This document shows, one piece after another, positions 22,691-34,139 of a stretch of DNA of 64,000 bases. Both the position numbers and the translations under genes were made by a program. Within the stretch, counting starts at the first letter, position 1, and each line of letters opens with the position of its first letter. The DNA is taken from contig JAEHOE010000002.1 of NCBI GenBank assembly GCA_016858145.1, forward strand, positions 1,302,001 through 1,366,000, written 5' to 3'. Under the pieces are notes generated by a model. The model did not search any database and was not told where the DNA came from. It saw only the letters and a program-made list of their open reading frames with translations. The DNA comes from Edaphochlamys debaryana. Lineage: Eukaryota > Chlorophyta > Chlorophyceae > Chlamydomonadales.

Positions 22691-24140
22691 ACCGGGTGGG
22701 CCTGGGCCCCTCCCTCCCTTACCCTCCCTTACCGCTTTGCGCCTCCCCTCTTTCCCTGACGACCCTGCCTGCCACGCGTGCTGAGCCCGAATGTGGCTGC
22801 TTGCCGTCTCAGCTTGGCTCCTTGGCTTCTTGGCGCGCGGGAGTCGGGAGAGCGCCGCGGCTGCTGCGACTCCTGCGAGCGAGGCTCGTGGCCGGGGGGG
22901 GAGACGTCTGCTCGGTGGCGGCCGGCGGGCCTGCTCGGTTTCTGTTCGTCGACTCCCCTGGCTAGGCCCCCCTTACCGCTGGGCTGCCGGAGGCTGTAGG
23001 CTCCCCAGCCAGACTGCCAATCAACGGCCCACAATGCCTCCTGCGCCTCGCTCCCGCCATAGTCTTGCTTGGCACTCTTAGAAGAGTCTTGGCCGTATCC
23101 CCACGGGGCACCCTGGGCTTCGGCCTCCTCGTGCCCTCGCCCCCCTTCCCCCCATGCACACCCTACACACACACAGACCGAGAGTAATACGGGTATGGTC
23201 GGGTGGCTGGAAACGTGCAGTTACAAACCAAGTCCGAAGACGCCGGCCTGAGTGCTCGCTTGCTGGGCACACACCCGACTGACCAGCGCCGCGCCCCTCC
23301 TAGTTCCTCCCAGGACGTCCTGCATGCGCTCTCCTGAACCTGCCGCAGAGACGGCTACCGATCATAACCTGCTCGCTCAGTTGGCTGCCCCTTGTTCGAA
23401 CTCCTTATCTGCACATGAAAGTGCCCCCGCGCCCAACGGACTGCGGGACCCCACCTACCTCGAACTGTACCCTCATCTCAACTTAGCAGACGGCTCACTA
23501 CGTCAGCGTCGGTTGACCACCCTTCATTGCGTCTATGATCAGCCTATCATCACCCTACAGCCAATTCAGCATTATGTATCCCCGAGTGCACACGGGCTGG
23601 CGGGGCACTCCCGCGCGCCCGGGACCCGGGCCTCAGGAAGGCTTCCCCCCCCTCCCACGCCCTGCCCCCTCTCCATTCACTCAACGGCTCCACAACAACA
23701 CTCTGTAGCTCATCAGTATCAGCAGCAGGCACGTACCGTATTCCGCGGCGCTCGTGGCACTCCCCGCCTTGGACCCACTCCATTTTGGCACGCCGTGGGT
23801 CCATAGCACTCCAATGCGGGGATGAATGGGTCCATTCATCCCCACATTCATCCCCGCAATGGGTCCATCCAGCACTCCAATACCCTAGGGCACTCCCCGC
23901 CTTGGACCCACTCCATTTTGGCACGCCGCTGGGCACGTACGGCACTCCTATGGACCGACGACGCTATGCACATTCTCCTGGCGCTCACCACCCTCGGCTC
24001 TCACTTACTATCTACGTGCATCACCCCGCGGCCGCACGCATGTATGGCCCTCCAGGGCGCTTCGCGGCAATTTCGCTAGCTCGTAAAACTCAGGCGGTTC
24101 AGCTATATACACTGTACATCACCGGCACAGCCCGGCGTGC
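22691..24140. other. Intergenic interval 3' of the pherophorin gene
   Basis: No convincing gene. TTACA at 23220-23224 (TGTAA on the minus strand) might end the pherophorin transcript. A repeat/palindrome cluster sits at 23756-23928. Confidence 0.4.
23756..23928. repeat. 40-bp direct repeats flanking a palindrome
   Basis: An identical 40-mer beginning ggcactccccgccttgg occurs at 23756-23795 and 23889-23928. Between them are perfect 13-bp inverted arms, gcggggatgaatg (23816-23828) and its complement (23845-23857), with a nested second palindrome. Confidence 0.85.
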
Positions 24141-27100
24141 TCAGCACACACTGACCGTGAAGTGGCAGGCCATGAAGATGGGGGCGTTGGTCGAGTTCTT
24201 CGTGCCCCCGACGGTCTGGGTCATGGTCACGGTGGTGCCCTCGTATCCCGGAAGACCAGTAATGCTGGCGGACGGGAACTGCGGAGAGGGGTGGGCGGGA
24301 TAGCAACACGTCATGGCCCATCCGCCGGAATGGCCGGGTGCGAGCTTTTGCGCGCCGCCCGGGGTTTGCAGCCGCAACGCCGTGCATGCGTGGTGCGGGC
24401 TGGTGGTAGGTGGAGAGGAGTTAGGGGCTGCACGGAGTGAGGCTCGAGGGTGGTGGTGGTGGGGAGGGCTGGTGATGGCTGCGAGGGGCCACGGGGCTCT
24501 GCCCTTCACCCGCCGTCGAGCAGCCACCCAGCCAGACCTCCGCCAAACGCCGATATGGGCTGGTGAGGGCTCGGGGCTGAGGGCTCCACGGAGCCAGATA
24601 GGCTTGAGCTACGTCCGCCCACCTGGCCGGGGTTGAAGTTGGGGATCTGGTTGTAGCTCGCGTAGAAGTGCGCCTCCTTGACAATGACGGTCGCGCTAGG
24701 GTTGTTGCGGATGACCAGTGCGCACGTCGCCACAGAGGCGGTGCTGCTGATTGGGCGACTGCGTGCATGGGGCGGGGGGGGGGGGCGGAGGTAAGAACAC
24801 GTCGAAGGGAAGGCAGGAGTACCGGTTGGCCGGCACGGAGCGGGCGGGGCCACGAGGTGCGTTGGCTTTACCCTCATCCCTGGCACCCGCCTCCCCTCCC
24901 CCTGCCATGGACACGCGGATTGCGCTTCCCCTCCGCCCCAAGACGAAGGCATTGTTCGCCAGCCTAAAGCCACTCGTGCACCCTTGAGCATGCAGGAAAC
25001 TCACACTTGCAGGACCACGCCGCCGACGTCGTAGCCCCTGGAGGGGTCGTTCTTGGCGCAGCCGGCGCAGCCAAAGGGGCCGGTGGCTGGACCGGGGGGC
25101 GTGGCGGTGGAGTAGGTGGTGCCTGAAGACGGGGTGGTGACCGTGAAGTAGCCGCCCCACCTGTGGTGATCAGGTGCAGCAGGCGATGGACATATTCAAG
25201 CAGTACGATTGATGTGTGCGCCTGGCTAATGTGCTGACTACGTGGCAGTAGTGTGCGGAGCGTGGCGCGCTGTGCCCCGCCGGGCCGGCATTGCGCAGGA
25301 GAGGGGTTTCACGCAATCCCACACCGGACTACTAACTTGGCCGCGGCATTCTTGACGATGTTTTGAATGGGGTTCCAGGTGAAGAGGGGAGAGGTTACGG
25401 AGGAGGGAGACCCAGTGGTGATCTCGAAAGTGGGCACAGTGGTCCCCGCCTGGGCTTCGCCCGTGGAGGCTGTGGGTGGAGAAGCATTGAGGGACGCCGG
25501 GCAGTCAACGAGAGTCTCCAACCAGGCTGATCCAACATTGCGCCTATGTCCACAACATGACATGGTTTGCCGAGGAGCAGGAGCAGGAGCAGCTTTGAGG
25601 TGTCAGGGGTATGCGCGCAGCATGTACTCACGAGGAGCGGCCCAGATGGTGTCGCTCTTGCAGGAGACCGGGGAAGGGCGAGGCGGAGGGGCCATGGGGG
25701 GATCGGCGGAAACGTTACTAACCGCGGGAGGTTGGGGGGCGAGCAGCAGGGGTGGAGGCGGGCTGGGAGGAGGAGGCGGGGGCGGGGGAGGAGGCGGGCT
25801 GGGGGGCGGGGGGCTGGGAGGAGGGGGAGGAGGCGGGGGCGGAGGTGGGCTAGGGGGAGGGGGGCTGGGAGGAGGGGGAGGGGGAGGCGGCGGAGGTGGG
25901 CTAGGGGGAGGGGGGCTAGGAGGAGGGGGGAGGAGGCGGGGTGGGGGCGGGCTGGGGGGAGGCGGGCTGGGAGGAGGGGGAGGAGGCGGGGGCGGCGGGG
26001 GGCTGGGCGGCGGGGGGACTAGGAGGCGGGGGAGGAGGCGGGGGCGGGGGCGGGCTGGGAGGAGGCGGGCTGGGAGGAGGGGGAGGGGGCGGGGGCGGAG
26101 GGGGGCTAGGAGGAGGGGGAGGCGGCGGGGGCCGGGGCGGGCTGGGGGGAGGGGGGCTGGGAGGAGGGGGGAGGAGGCGGGGGCGGCGGTGGGCTGGGCG
26201 GCGGGGGGACTAGGAGGCGGGGGAGGAGGCGGGGGCGGAGGGGGACTGGGGGGAGGAGGGCTGGGAGGAGGAGGCGGGGGCGGAGGAGGAGGCGGGCTGG
26301 GCGGAGGCGGGCTGGGCGGAGGGGGAGGAGGCGGGGCGGGGGCGGGCTGGGCGGAGGCGGGCTGGGGGGCGGGGGAGGAGGCGGGGGCGGAGGCGGGCTG
26401 GGGGGCGGTGGGCTGGGAGGCGGGGGAGGAGGCGGGGGAGGCGGGGGGCTGGGCGGTGGGGGGCTGGGAGGCGGGGGCGGCGGGGGGCTGGGGGGAGGGG
26501 GCGGCGGGGGGCTGGGGGGAGGGGGACTCGGGGGAGGCCGGCACATGGCAAGGTCCACCGGCACCGTGAAGTCACATACGGAACCCGAGGTGCCGCAGCT
26601 GTTGCCGCCGCCTGCGCAGCAGCTCCCCGGCGTGGAGCACTTGTTGTTTCCATCCAGGGGGCCGTCGTGCATCTAGGGACAGCGGCAACAAGCAGGGAGA
26701 GAGAAAGGGAGTCAGCAAGGTGGGGATTGCATCCGCATGTGCCCGTATGCTTACCTGGGCCTGGAAGCTTGACACGGTGCTCATGACGAAGTACCCGGCG
26801 GTCGTCAGCTCATTGCACGTGTTGCCATCAGCACCGCCTCTGCAGGAGCTGGTGTCCAGGCTGCAGATAGGGGCAGACTGGCGGCAGCAGAACCACCTGC
26901 AACGGAGGGGTTGGCAAGAGGGTTGAGACGTGAGAAAGATGGTTCGAGGTGAGTATAGCAGGCTTCGCTGTCTGGAACGGGAAATGTTTGGCGCTCTCGG
27001 CGCGACGGGGGCTCAGGGTGTGGACGATGCGGGGGTGGAACACATTTCCACGCGGACTCGCGACAACCACTTCATATGCCGCCGGTGATGAGTTGGTATA

Positions 27101-27971
27101 CTTTAGCGGTAATCATGGGCTTGGTCTGGGCTTCAGCGGGTGAAGTTTTGCCCCAGCTGCGCGAACACCTCGCGCGACAGCTGCGCGCAAAGTCGATGTA
27201 TCTATCTCGACTTTGTGATGACAGAGGAAGGCACCATACGATACGGATGACTGCAACACTCCTTCGGCTACCGGACTCCAGTCTCGGATGGGGTCGGGGC
27301 AAACGCTAATTGAAATGTCCTGCTACGCAACTTTCTGCCTGGCATATGTGTACCGCTATGCTTCGTTAAAGCCCTCAAGGGCGTTCAAGGGCCGCTCATG
27401 ACCGTGCGCACGCCGCCCCAACCCCCGCACCCCACCCGCGTGGCCCCAGCCCTCCCGAGCCCCGCCCTTCCTCCCTCGGCGTCACCCCCCCACCTTCCTC
27501 ACTTACGAGATGCTCCCCGGCTTGCAGCTGCCCATGGACACCTTCACATAGTTGTGCGTCGTGTTGTAGTAGGTGCATGTACTCTTGACGCACGTCGCCA
27601 GCCTGGGCACGGCAGTGGATGGCCGTAAGCGGCAGCCGTTGAAGCTCAAGCAGACCTATGCTTGTGACGTCTTAGGAAGCTAGAATGGTACATGATTCGA
27701 CTGTTGCAGCTTACAGCCCTCCTAGCCCTGCTAGCCGCCCGCCACGCGGTGGATGGCTCGCACGCATAATAGGGGGAGAACCTCCCAGAACTTACTTGGC
27801 GCAGTTGAAGGAGCAGGTATCTTTTGGCTGCTGATGCAGCCTGCGCCCGATGAAGACACCGAACGCATCTTGGCGGACGCCAGCGCGCGATGCGGTCGCC
27901 CCGATGGGGCTGCACGCGAGCGCGACTAGAAGCAAGGCAACGCCTAGCGCTGGGCGCAGGCTTGATAACAT
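24141..27971 (-). CDS. Pherophorin (extracellular matrix hydroxyproline-rich glycoprotein)
   Basis: Exons: 27971-27796, 27602-27507, 26896-26755, 26672-25632, 25469-25337, 25160-25005, 24758-24623, 24278-24141 (TGA). A signal peptide (MLSSLRPALGVALLLVALAC) leads into a Cys-rich first pherophorin domain (TCSFNCAK, ATCVKSTCTYYNTTHNY, WFCCRQ, CSTPGSCC, CDFTVPVDLAMC). Next comes a long (Ser-Pro-Pro-Pro-Pro)n rod in exon 4. The second domain has SCKSD, FGCAGCAKNDPSRGYDVGG, ATCALVIRNNPSATV and ACHFTVSVC at the C-terminus. This is the standard secreted volvocine pherophorin plan: two globular domains joined by a hydroxyproline rod. The rod-coding exon does not stay in one frame: total exon length is off by one base relative to the flanking domains, and the Pro-rich reading jumps frame at least near 26335 and 26210. 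Sequencing or assembly error in the G/C repeats, an unseen intron, or real frameshifts could each explain this. Confidence 0.88.
25745..26540 (-). repeat. Poly-Pro/Ser coding repeat
   Basis: Degenerate gggaggaggcggggg-type units, coding SPPPP on the minus strand, make up most of pherophorin exon 4. Frame switches occur within it. Confidence 0.85.
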
Positions 27972-30900
27972 CGTGATAGACCGCTTGCGCAGATGCCGAG
28001 GCTACTGCTTGAGCTCGCACGCGGTGACAACCAGCAACAGGTATCGTCGTTGGGCGACGGGGGTATCAACAGGTGTGTCACAAGGCGCGCTCCGCAATGG
28101 AGCTGCTGCACTTCAAACTGAACATGTCAAAGCGCTTAAGTATGGCAACATGGAATGGGGGTAGGGTGGCAAGCGGCCCGCCCGTTCCTTGGGCGCGCTC
28201 TTGAGGTTCCGGTTGCTGCACCGCCGCTGCACGGACCGCAACCCCGATCTGGTTACCGATGCGCTGTTGGTGATAAGCACCTGCCTATGATCCCCAGGTG
28301 TGCGTGGTGGGCCGCGGAGCAAGTCTGTGAGGGAGCGCATGCAGGCGCATGCGCGTGCCGCAGGGTGCAGCGGTGACTCATCTGCAGACTACGGGTTTTG
28401 TATGCTATTTTCCCGTTGCAGGGGTAGGACGGGGACGCCGTCAGGGAGGTAGGGGCAAGAGCGTGAGGAAGGACGGAAGTGGTAGGAGGACGGAGGGGGC
28501 GGGGGCGGAGGGCCAGGGGTTATGACTGACACTGGGGCGTAGGGGCAGGGGTCTCCCGCTGCTAGGACCTAGGAGCGTGGTGGATATCCCCCGGCCGCTC
28601 CCGGAATCTTCACCGGGGTGATGAAGGTAGGGAGGGCGTCAGGGGGCGGGGGCACGGTGGACCCTCAGCACGTGGAGGTCCATGGGGAACTGTCCTCAGC
28701 CCTGCGTGTCCTGTCCTTCAACTCTTCAACCCGCCCGCGCGCCCGCAGCCCCCGCGGCCCCCGGTTAAGCGTGTTTCAGTCGAGCGCGCACCGGGTGCAG
28801 TCGGTGCACTGCCTGCGGCCCTTGGCTACGCTGGTCTGCCCCGCCGGGTCCCGATGCACCGGGTCCCGGTGCACTCACAACCGTAGTCTGGAAAGGTGAG
28901 CCCGTCCATCCCTGAGCCGCGGAATGGCTTTCCTCTCCCCCCCTGCTTGCCCCTTCGCACCAGCAGCATGCCCTACGTGCCATTAGCCATACATCACCCA
29001 TGCGCTTGCGTGCAGCGTCAGGGTGCTTAGTAGCAGCGGCAGCATGCTGCCGTGCACCCCTTCTGGGCCGTCTGGGCGGAGGACTGAGTGGCTGTGAGCG
29101 AGAACGGATCAAGACGTATACCCCTGACGTACACGGGCTGTGGCAACAGTAAAGCTTTGCCCGGCAGCAACGAGCACATGATGTATGGCGCCTGAGCATG
29201 CCAATCAGCTGGCCGCTGTGCAGAGTGCAAGGAAGCGCACCGTTGCCACCGCATCGGTTTCCGCGGTGCAGCGCATGTGCAGCCGTGGTTCACGGCTTCC
29301 TCCACTGCATTACCCCGTGAGTGTGTTCCAGCCGATATTTTGAATGCTATATTGATGTGCTATAATTGCAAGGTGCACCGGCGGTCGGTGGACGCGGAAG
29401 GCCTACGGACGCAAGGTTGGATATGAAGGGAGCACCGTAGCACGGGCGGTCACGAGACGGTGCACCGGCAGTGGCTGGCGCGTGCACTGGCGGGACTTGA
29501 TAGGAGCGCGACGGGCACTCGGCCGCGCAAGGGGTGACGGTAGGGGGGAGTTGAGGATGAACAACGAGGCCGGGACCCGCAGTGTGGCGGCGCAGCAAGG
29601 GAAGGGGGGCGACTGGGAGTCGGGGGGGGAGGGCGGGGTCGTGGCCACCCCTAGGCCGTGCGAGCCTCTCGCAGCACTTCAGCGACTTCTGCGCTTACAC
29701 GTGTCGCTCATCGACACGCTGCAGTGATCGCGGAGTACCGACATCTGACCAGGAGCGAAAGCGACTGATGCCGTGATGGTCGGCAAAACGGGCCCCAGTT
29801 TTGTTGCTGCTTTGATTGGGACCAGCGCTTTTGTCGCGCTATGATATTTTCGTGGTGCTATGCGGTTGAGCAAATGGCCCTAGTTTAGCAGAAGTGTGCG
29901 TCGACATTGTTGCCAATTGTCGCGGCTCCAACTCGCCGCAGTAGCGGTGCAGCGCCGCAGCAAATTGTTCATGCTGGCGGTCGGGCGAGGGGAGTGACTG
30001 CTTCGGCGATAGCACGTCCCACCTCTGGCCCCCCCCACCTTCTACCCCGCCTGCCCCCGCCGCCCCCGCGGCGTGGCGGCATGGCACCAGCTTGTGGCGC
30101 TCATGGCAAAAGACCAGACTTGTCAGGACACGTGAAGGTTACAGTGCCTCAGCGCCATCCGCTCCTGCTCCAACGATTGTCAACATCCGGGCGCAACCAC
30201 CCTAGTCCGGGACCGAAGTCCTGTACACAGAAAGCCAACCCCGCCTTGTGTGCCCCGGGCCTATCCTCCTCTTGAGGGCTGCGAGCCTGCGACGCGCACC
30301 CCTCAACACCACTGCTGCCCCATCACAGGGGGTCCCTCTACTGCGCCTCCTTAAGCGGCCGGGGCCTGCTTTCCAGCCCCCATGCCCTACTCAGCGCTTG
30401 CCGCTTGCTTCCGTCCGCGCTCACCACCGCAACTCAGCGCCCAACCAGCGCGCAGCGCACATCCTCCCAGGGCCCCCAACGCTATTTCAGCGACCTACGC
30501 AGTCGCTCTATGTCAGCACCCAACAGGCGGCTGGCGTCTAAATTGTATCCCATCTTTTAACGACACCCCGTTCCCACCTCATGCTCCGTCAGGACGACGG
30601 GAGGCGGCCCGTGACCACCCCCGATTCAAGGTCGATTCCCGGGTATCACTAGGCAGAGGGCGCTCCTGGCCCCACTAGGTCTTCGCCAGGGGAGATACTA
30701 GAGGCTGCTTCATGTGTCCATACCCCGCGCCCCCACAAAATGCGAAGGCGTGCGGCCCGCACTATGCCAGCGCACCAATTGCAGCTTGCAGCCGGGCTCT
30801 ATGGATCAATGCATGCAATGGGAAGCCGCAAACAATTATACAACCACGAAATCTGGATCCAGCATAGGTAAGAGTGATCACGAAGCAACTCCCTCCATAC

Positions 30901-31101
30901 ATACATACGACATGGGCACGAGCGTGAGGCTCGCCACCATGCTGACTAAGCATCCGACTTTCCTCACCCCGCAAGGACAAGCCCCCATCCCACCAGCCGA
31001 GGTCACATGCAGGACCACAATCCAGCCGCCGCAAACCCTTCACCATGCGTGGCAGGGCATCCAGGCCGCGATCAAGCTCAGGCCGTTCCTGACGCCGCCG
31101 C
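27972..31101. other. 3.1 kb interval without a recognised gene
   Basis: Contains the pherophorin upstream region (minus-strand TATA-like tacttaag near 28137-28144) and probably the 3' UTR of the family B gene. Scattered short open frames lack matching splice sites. An AT-richer patch lies near 29335-29420 with repeated ggtgcaccggc blocks (about 29370 and 29459). Confidence 0.4.
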
Positions 31102-32914
31102 TCAGTCCATGAGCGGCGAGCCGCACACGGCGACGGCCTGCGTGTGCGTTGCGTCCATGAGCACCTGCTCCCACTCGTGCATGCCGCCAGCGGACAGGCA
31201 GCGCCCGGCGTTGAGGCCCCCGCTGACCACCAGGAGGCCGGGCAGGAGGATGCGGTTGTGCGTCTGCAGGGGCGGGACAGGCAGGATGGGAGCCGGGATC
31301 AGTTCGAGCCGCCAAGGGCCAAGAGACAGTGCTCCGTACGGCACGGGCGGGGAGCAAGTGCGTCCTTGACTCCCATCGGTGTAAGCCTGCCCTGTGCCCT
31401 CCCCACCGCCCCGTGCCCCCATGCCCAGCCATGGCAACCCCCCGCGCCCTCTCTCTCACCTTGAGGCTGTGCACCAGGGCCGCGTGCGGGCAGGTGCGCT
31501 CCGCCCCCTTGGCGAGGTCCTTGGCCTCCACCACCACCTTGTACACCGCCGCACCCTGCGTGGCCGCCTTGATCAGCAGGGGGGCCATCTTGGGGGCGAG
31601 CTTGGTCACGGCCTCGGCCGACACGATGGCGACGACGGTGGGGATCTTGGCGGCGGCGTTGGCGGCGATGACGGCGCGGGAGTCTTTCACGGTGTGAAGC
31701 TCCTTGAGGGCAGCGATGATGGCCTCACCCACCTCCTGGCGCATCGGCGGAGTCTGAGGGGGCGGAGTCTGAGGGGGCGAGGGGGAGGGGAGGGCAGAGG
31801 AGAGGGTCGTGAGCTTCGTAAGTGACTTGATGTTGAACACTGGAATGTTTACGAAAGGTAGGGAGGGGCGGCTGGTGGGCAACAACGTTGTCCAGGCCTG
31901 CTAGCAGGGGCGGCGGCGGCCTGACAGAGTGCATTCATGCTCATGGCTCATGCAAACAGCCTTAAAGCCTGCCCCCTGCCGCTTCCCAGTTCCCACCTCC
32001 TCCATCTTCTTCTCCTTCTCCTCCTCCTGCATTGCTTCGGAGACGGGTGCCGATGCGGGGGCGCTCGGGCTGCCCAGCTCCACAGCCACAGCCGGGAGGA
32101 CCTCAGCGCTGGCCGGGGCCTGCTGCACGTTGCTCACGGGGGTGGTCTGCGTGCAGGGGGACAGAGGCGAACAGTTAGTAAACGCGTCGCGGATTCCGTT
32201 AGCCGTTACTGCGGTTGCCAGCATCAGTCAGGCGTGAACCACCGGGAGTTGTGCCTTACGCATGTGCTGGACCGCTTTGGCGGAGCGAGTCCCGGGACGC
32301 CCGAACGCGTCCTCGATGGATAGCCCTCGACACACCCCACTCACCTGCGACTCTGCCTCGGCCATCGAGGCTGATGCCGAAGTGAAGACCTCGGCGACCT
32401 CCTCAGCGCCTGACGCCGGGAACGGCCCCGCGCCGGCTTGGGGTCGCTCGTCGGCGTCGATGGCGACATGCGCCGGCTCGACACGCGCGATGAACGCGGG
32501 GCGCTCCTCGTAGCCCTTTGAGTAGGCGATGTCAGTGAAGGTTACGTTGCGAGCAGTGAACGCCAATGCCGCAGCGGCGAAGCCAACAAGCGTCGCCGCG
32601 TCGACGTAGCGCGCAACAGCGCGGCACAGAGTAACGACCAGACCGGCGGCCTCAGGCTCAGCGACGGCGGCCGGCTCCCGGTTCTCGCTCTTCATCACAT
32701 TTGCGGCGACCTCGAAGCGTTGCGAGGGCGCCTGGAGCATCGGAGGGTTCTTGGATGTCTGATCGTGGCGCGACATGGGCTTCACCGCCGACGGTACGAC
32801 GCGCCTGGTACGAGGCTTGGTAGGTCGCAGACAGCATAGCAAGGGCCTGGAGGTCGCGTGGCGGCCCGTTGGAGCTGTGGGAGCGCCGTGGCGAGCCAGT
32901 TGTGCCATGGACAT
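31102..32914 (-). CDS. Family B protein: targeted protein with a membrane helix, full-length copy
   Basis: Exons 32914-32345, 32146-31997, 31753-31460 and 31263-31102 (TGA), in phase, 391 residues. Start context gcgaagATGT. The N-terminus is rich in Arg/Ser/Thr/Ala and transit-peptide-like up to about residue 60. A hydrophobic segment near residues 100-118 (LVGFAAAALAFTARN) is followed by PAFIARVEPAHVAIDADERP, then an acidic/Lys coiled-coil stretch (QEEEKEKKMEE). An Ala/Val-rich helical domain follows, ending GLLVVSGGLNAGRCLSAGG and AVAVCGSPLMD. I recognise no known domain. Exon 3 has two tandem acceptors (ctcag|ACTCCGCC twice, 15 bp apart, both in frame). Exon 1 and its 5' flank are duplicated at 59375-60849. 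A distant relationship to family A is suggested by VEPAHV/AEPAVAHV and shared noncoding blocks. Confidence 0.75.
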
Positions 32915-33690
32915 CTTCGCTGGTACCGGAAAGGCCTTGGCTGTAAAGGTGATGCTCTAGCTTGTGAGTCGAGTGCGTAGAGTGACAGAATAAGCGCTGC
33001 GAGGGCTCTTCCCGGGGCTTTGAGGGCCGCACAGCCGATAACGCGGGCCTTGAAGCCCATGCAGATTTGAGCACAGGCGCCCTCCACCCCAGGGCCTGGC
33101 AAGGCTGGCCAGCCCTTCAGCACCTCTCCCTCTACAGCGCTGCGCAAGCGGGCAGGCGCCAGGGCTGCGCATCGCGGCGCCCGGCTACTGCGTTGACCAA
33201 AGCGCCCTGCTGATGCTCCACGAACCTCCCCTTGCAGCCTGCTGGTGTGCACTCCCTATAATGCTTGCTGCTGCAACCAGTCGTCTCTGGCGTGGCGCCT
33301 GGTCACCAGAGCCTGACAACTTTCCCCTGCTGCCGCTACTGTGAGCCCTCAGCTGCTGCGGCCGGACTTCCTATGCGTAGCTCTTTGCCTGCAGCGTAAG
33401 ACAGGCGCAGCTTGAACGGGAATGGACTTGCGAGGCCTTGGGCGCTGATCCTTCCTTCGCGGCACACAGCGCCCTCTTGCCCTCCGGCTGCGTGGCGCTC
33501 TGTGCGGCGCTTGACTGTGCCCCCTACAGCCCCTCTGTACGGCGCTGCTCCCTCTTGGCTGCCTCAGTGCAGCAGTCGGCCGCCAGTGGACGCCAGCGCG
33601 GGGCGGCAAGGCGGCAGGGGGAGCTCGGGGGAGCAGAGCCACGGGCGCGGCGTGCTGCTGCGAGACCCCTGGGGACTGCACCCCTTGCAC
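32150..33690 (-). repeat. Left arm of a 1.5 kb inverted duplication (family B)
   Basis: Reverse complement of about 59375-60849, covering 5' flank, exon 1 and nearly all of intron 1 of the family B gene. Arms are about 26 kb apart. Confidence 0.85.
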
Positions 33691-33756
33691 GCCCCCCCGC
33701 CGCCCCCCTGCAAAGCTTGACTGTGCAAGCTAAGCGCCTGTCGTAGCGAGTTGAGG

Positions 33757-34110
33757 CAGCTCCGTTAGGGACTCCAGTTTACGGTGCGCCTCGACCGAGT
33801 CCCCAGACCGGCAACTCGGTCCTACCCCAATCAATGCCCGGCCACCTTCCACGTATCCAGGGCCAGAACGAGATCCCGCGGCATGGGATCCTGCGGCCGT
33901 GCGTGCGGCGCACAGCAACCCGTGCAGCTCCGCCGAGGAGATCCGCATCCGCCGCAGAGTGGAGTTAGGGCAGCTCCGTTAGGGAGTGCAATCAACAGGG
34001 CACGCTCGTCCACCCAGCCTGGCCCATCCAATGCCCGGCCATCTTATCCTTGTAAGACCCCGAGGCGCACAGCCACCCCTTCAGCTCCGCCAGATCCGCA
34101 TCGAGCCATG
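33757..34110 (-). repeat. Diverged tandem duplication in the UBR 3' flank
   Basis: Two similar blocks: 'gcagctccgttaggga', 'caatgcccggcca', 'cagctccgcc..gatccgcatc' occur in the same order at about 33757-33955 and 33968-34108. On the minus strand they read AELKGWLCAS and AELHGLLCAA, just after the UBR stop codon. Confidence 0.6.
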
Positions 34111-34139
34111 CGCGTACGGCACCACTAGAAACGGCACCA

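Noticed and set aside
22778..23081. Short plus-strand frame beginning MWLLAVSAWLLGFLARG, signal-peptide-like
   Set aside because: No homology or repeat support, and the rest is Arg/Gly/Ala low complexity typical of chance frames in GC-rich DNA.
25367..26569. 400-residue Gly-rich open frame on the plus strand
   Set aside because: Antisense shadow of the pherophorin poly-Pro rod; no start context or domain.
30714..31112. Plus-strand open frame of 132 codons
   Set aside because: Overlaps the 3' end of the family B gene, shows no splice or composition support.
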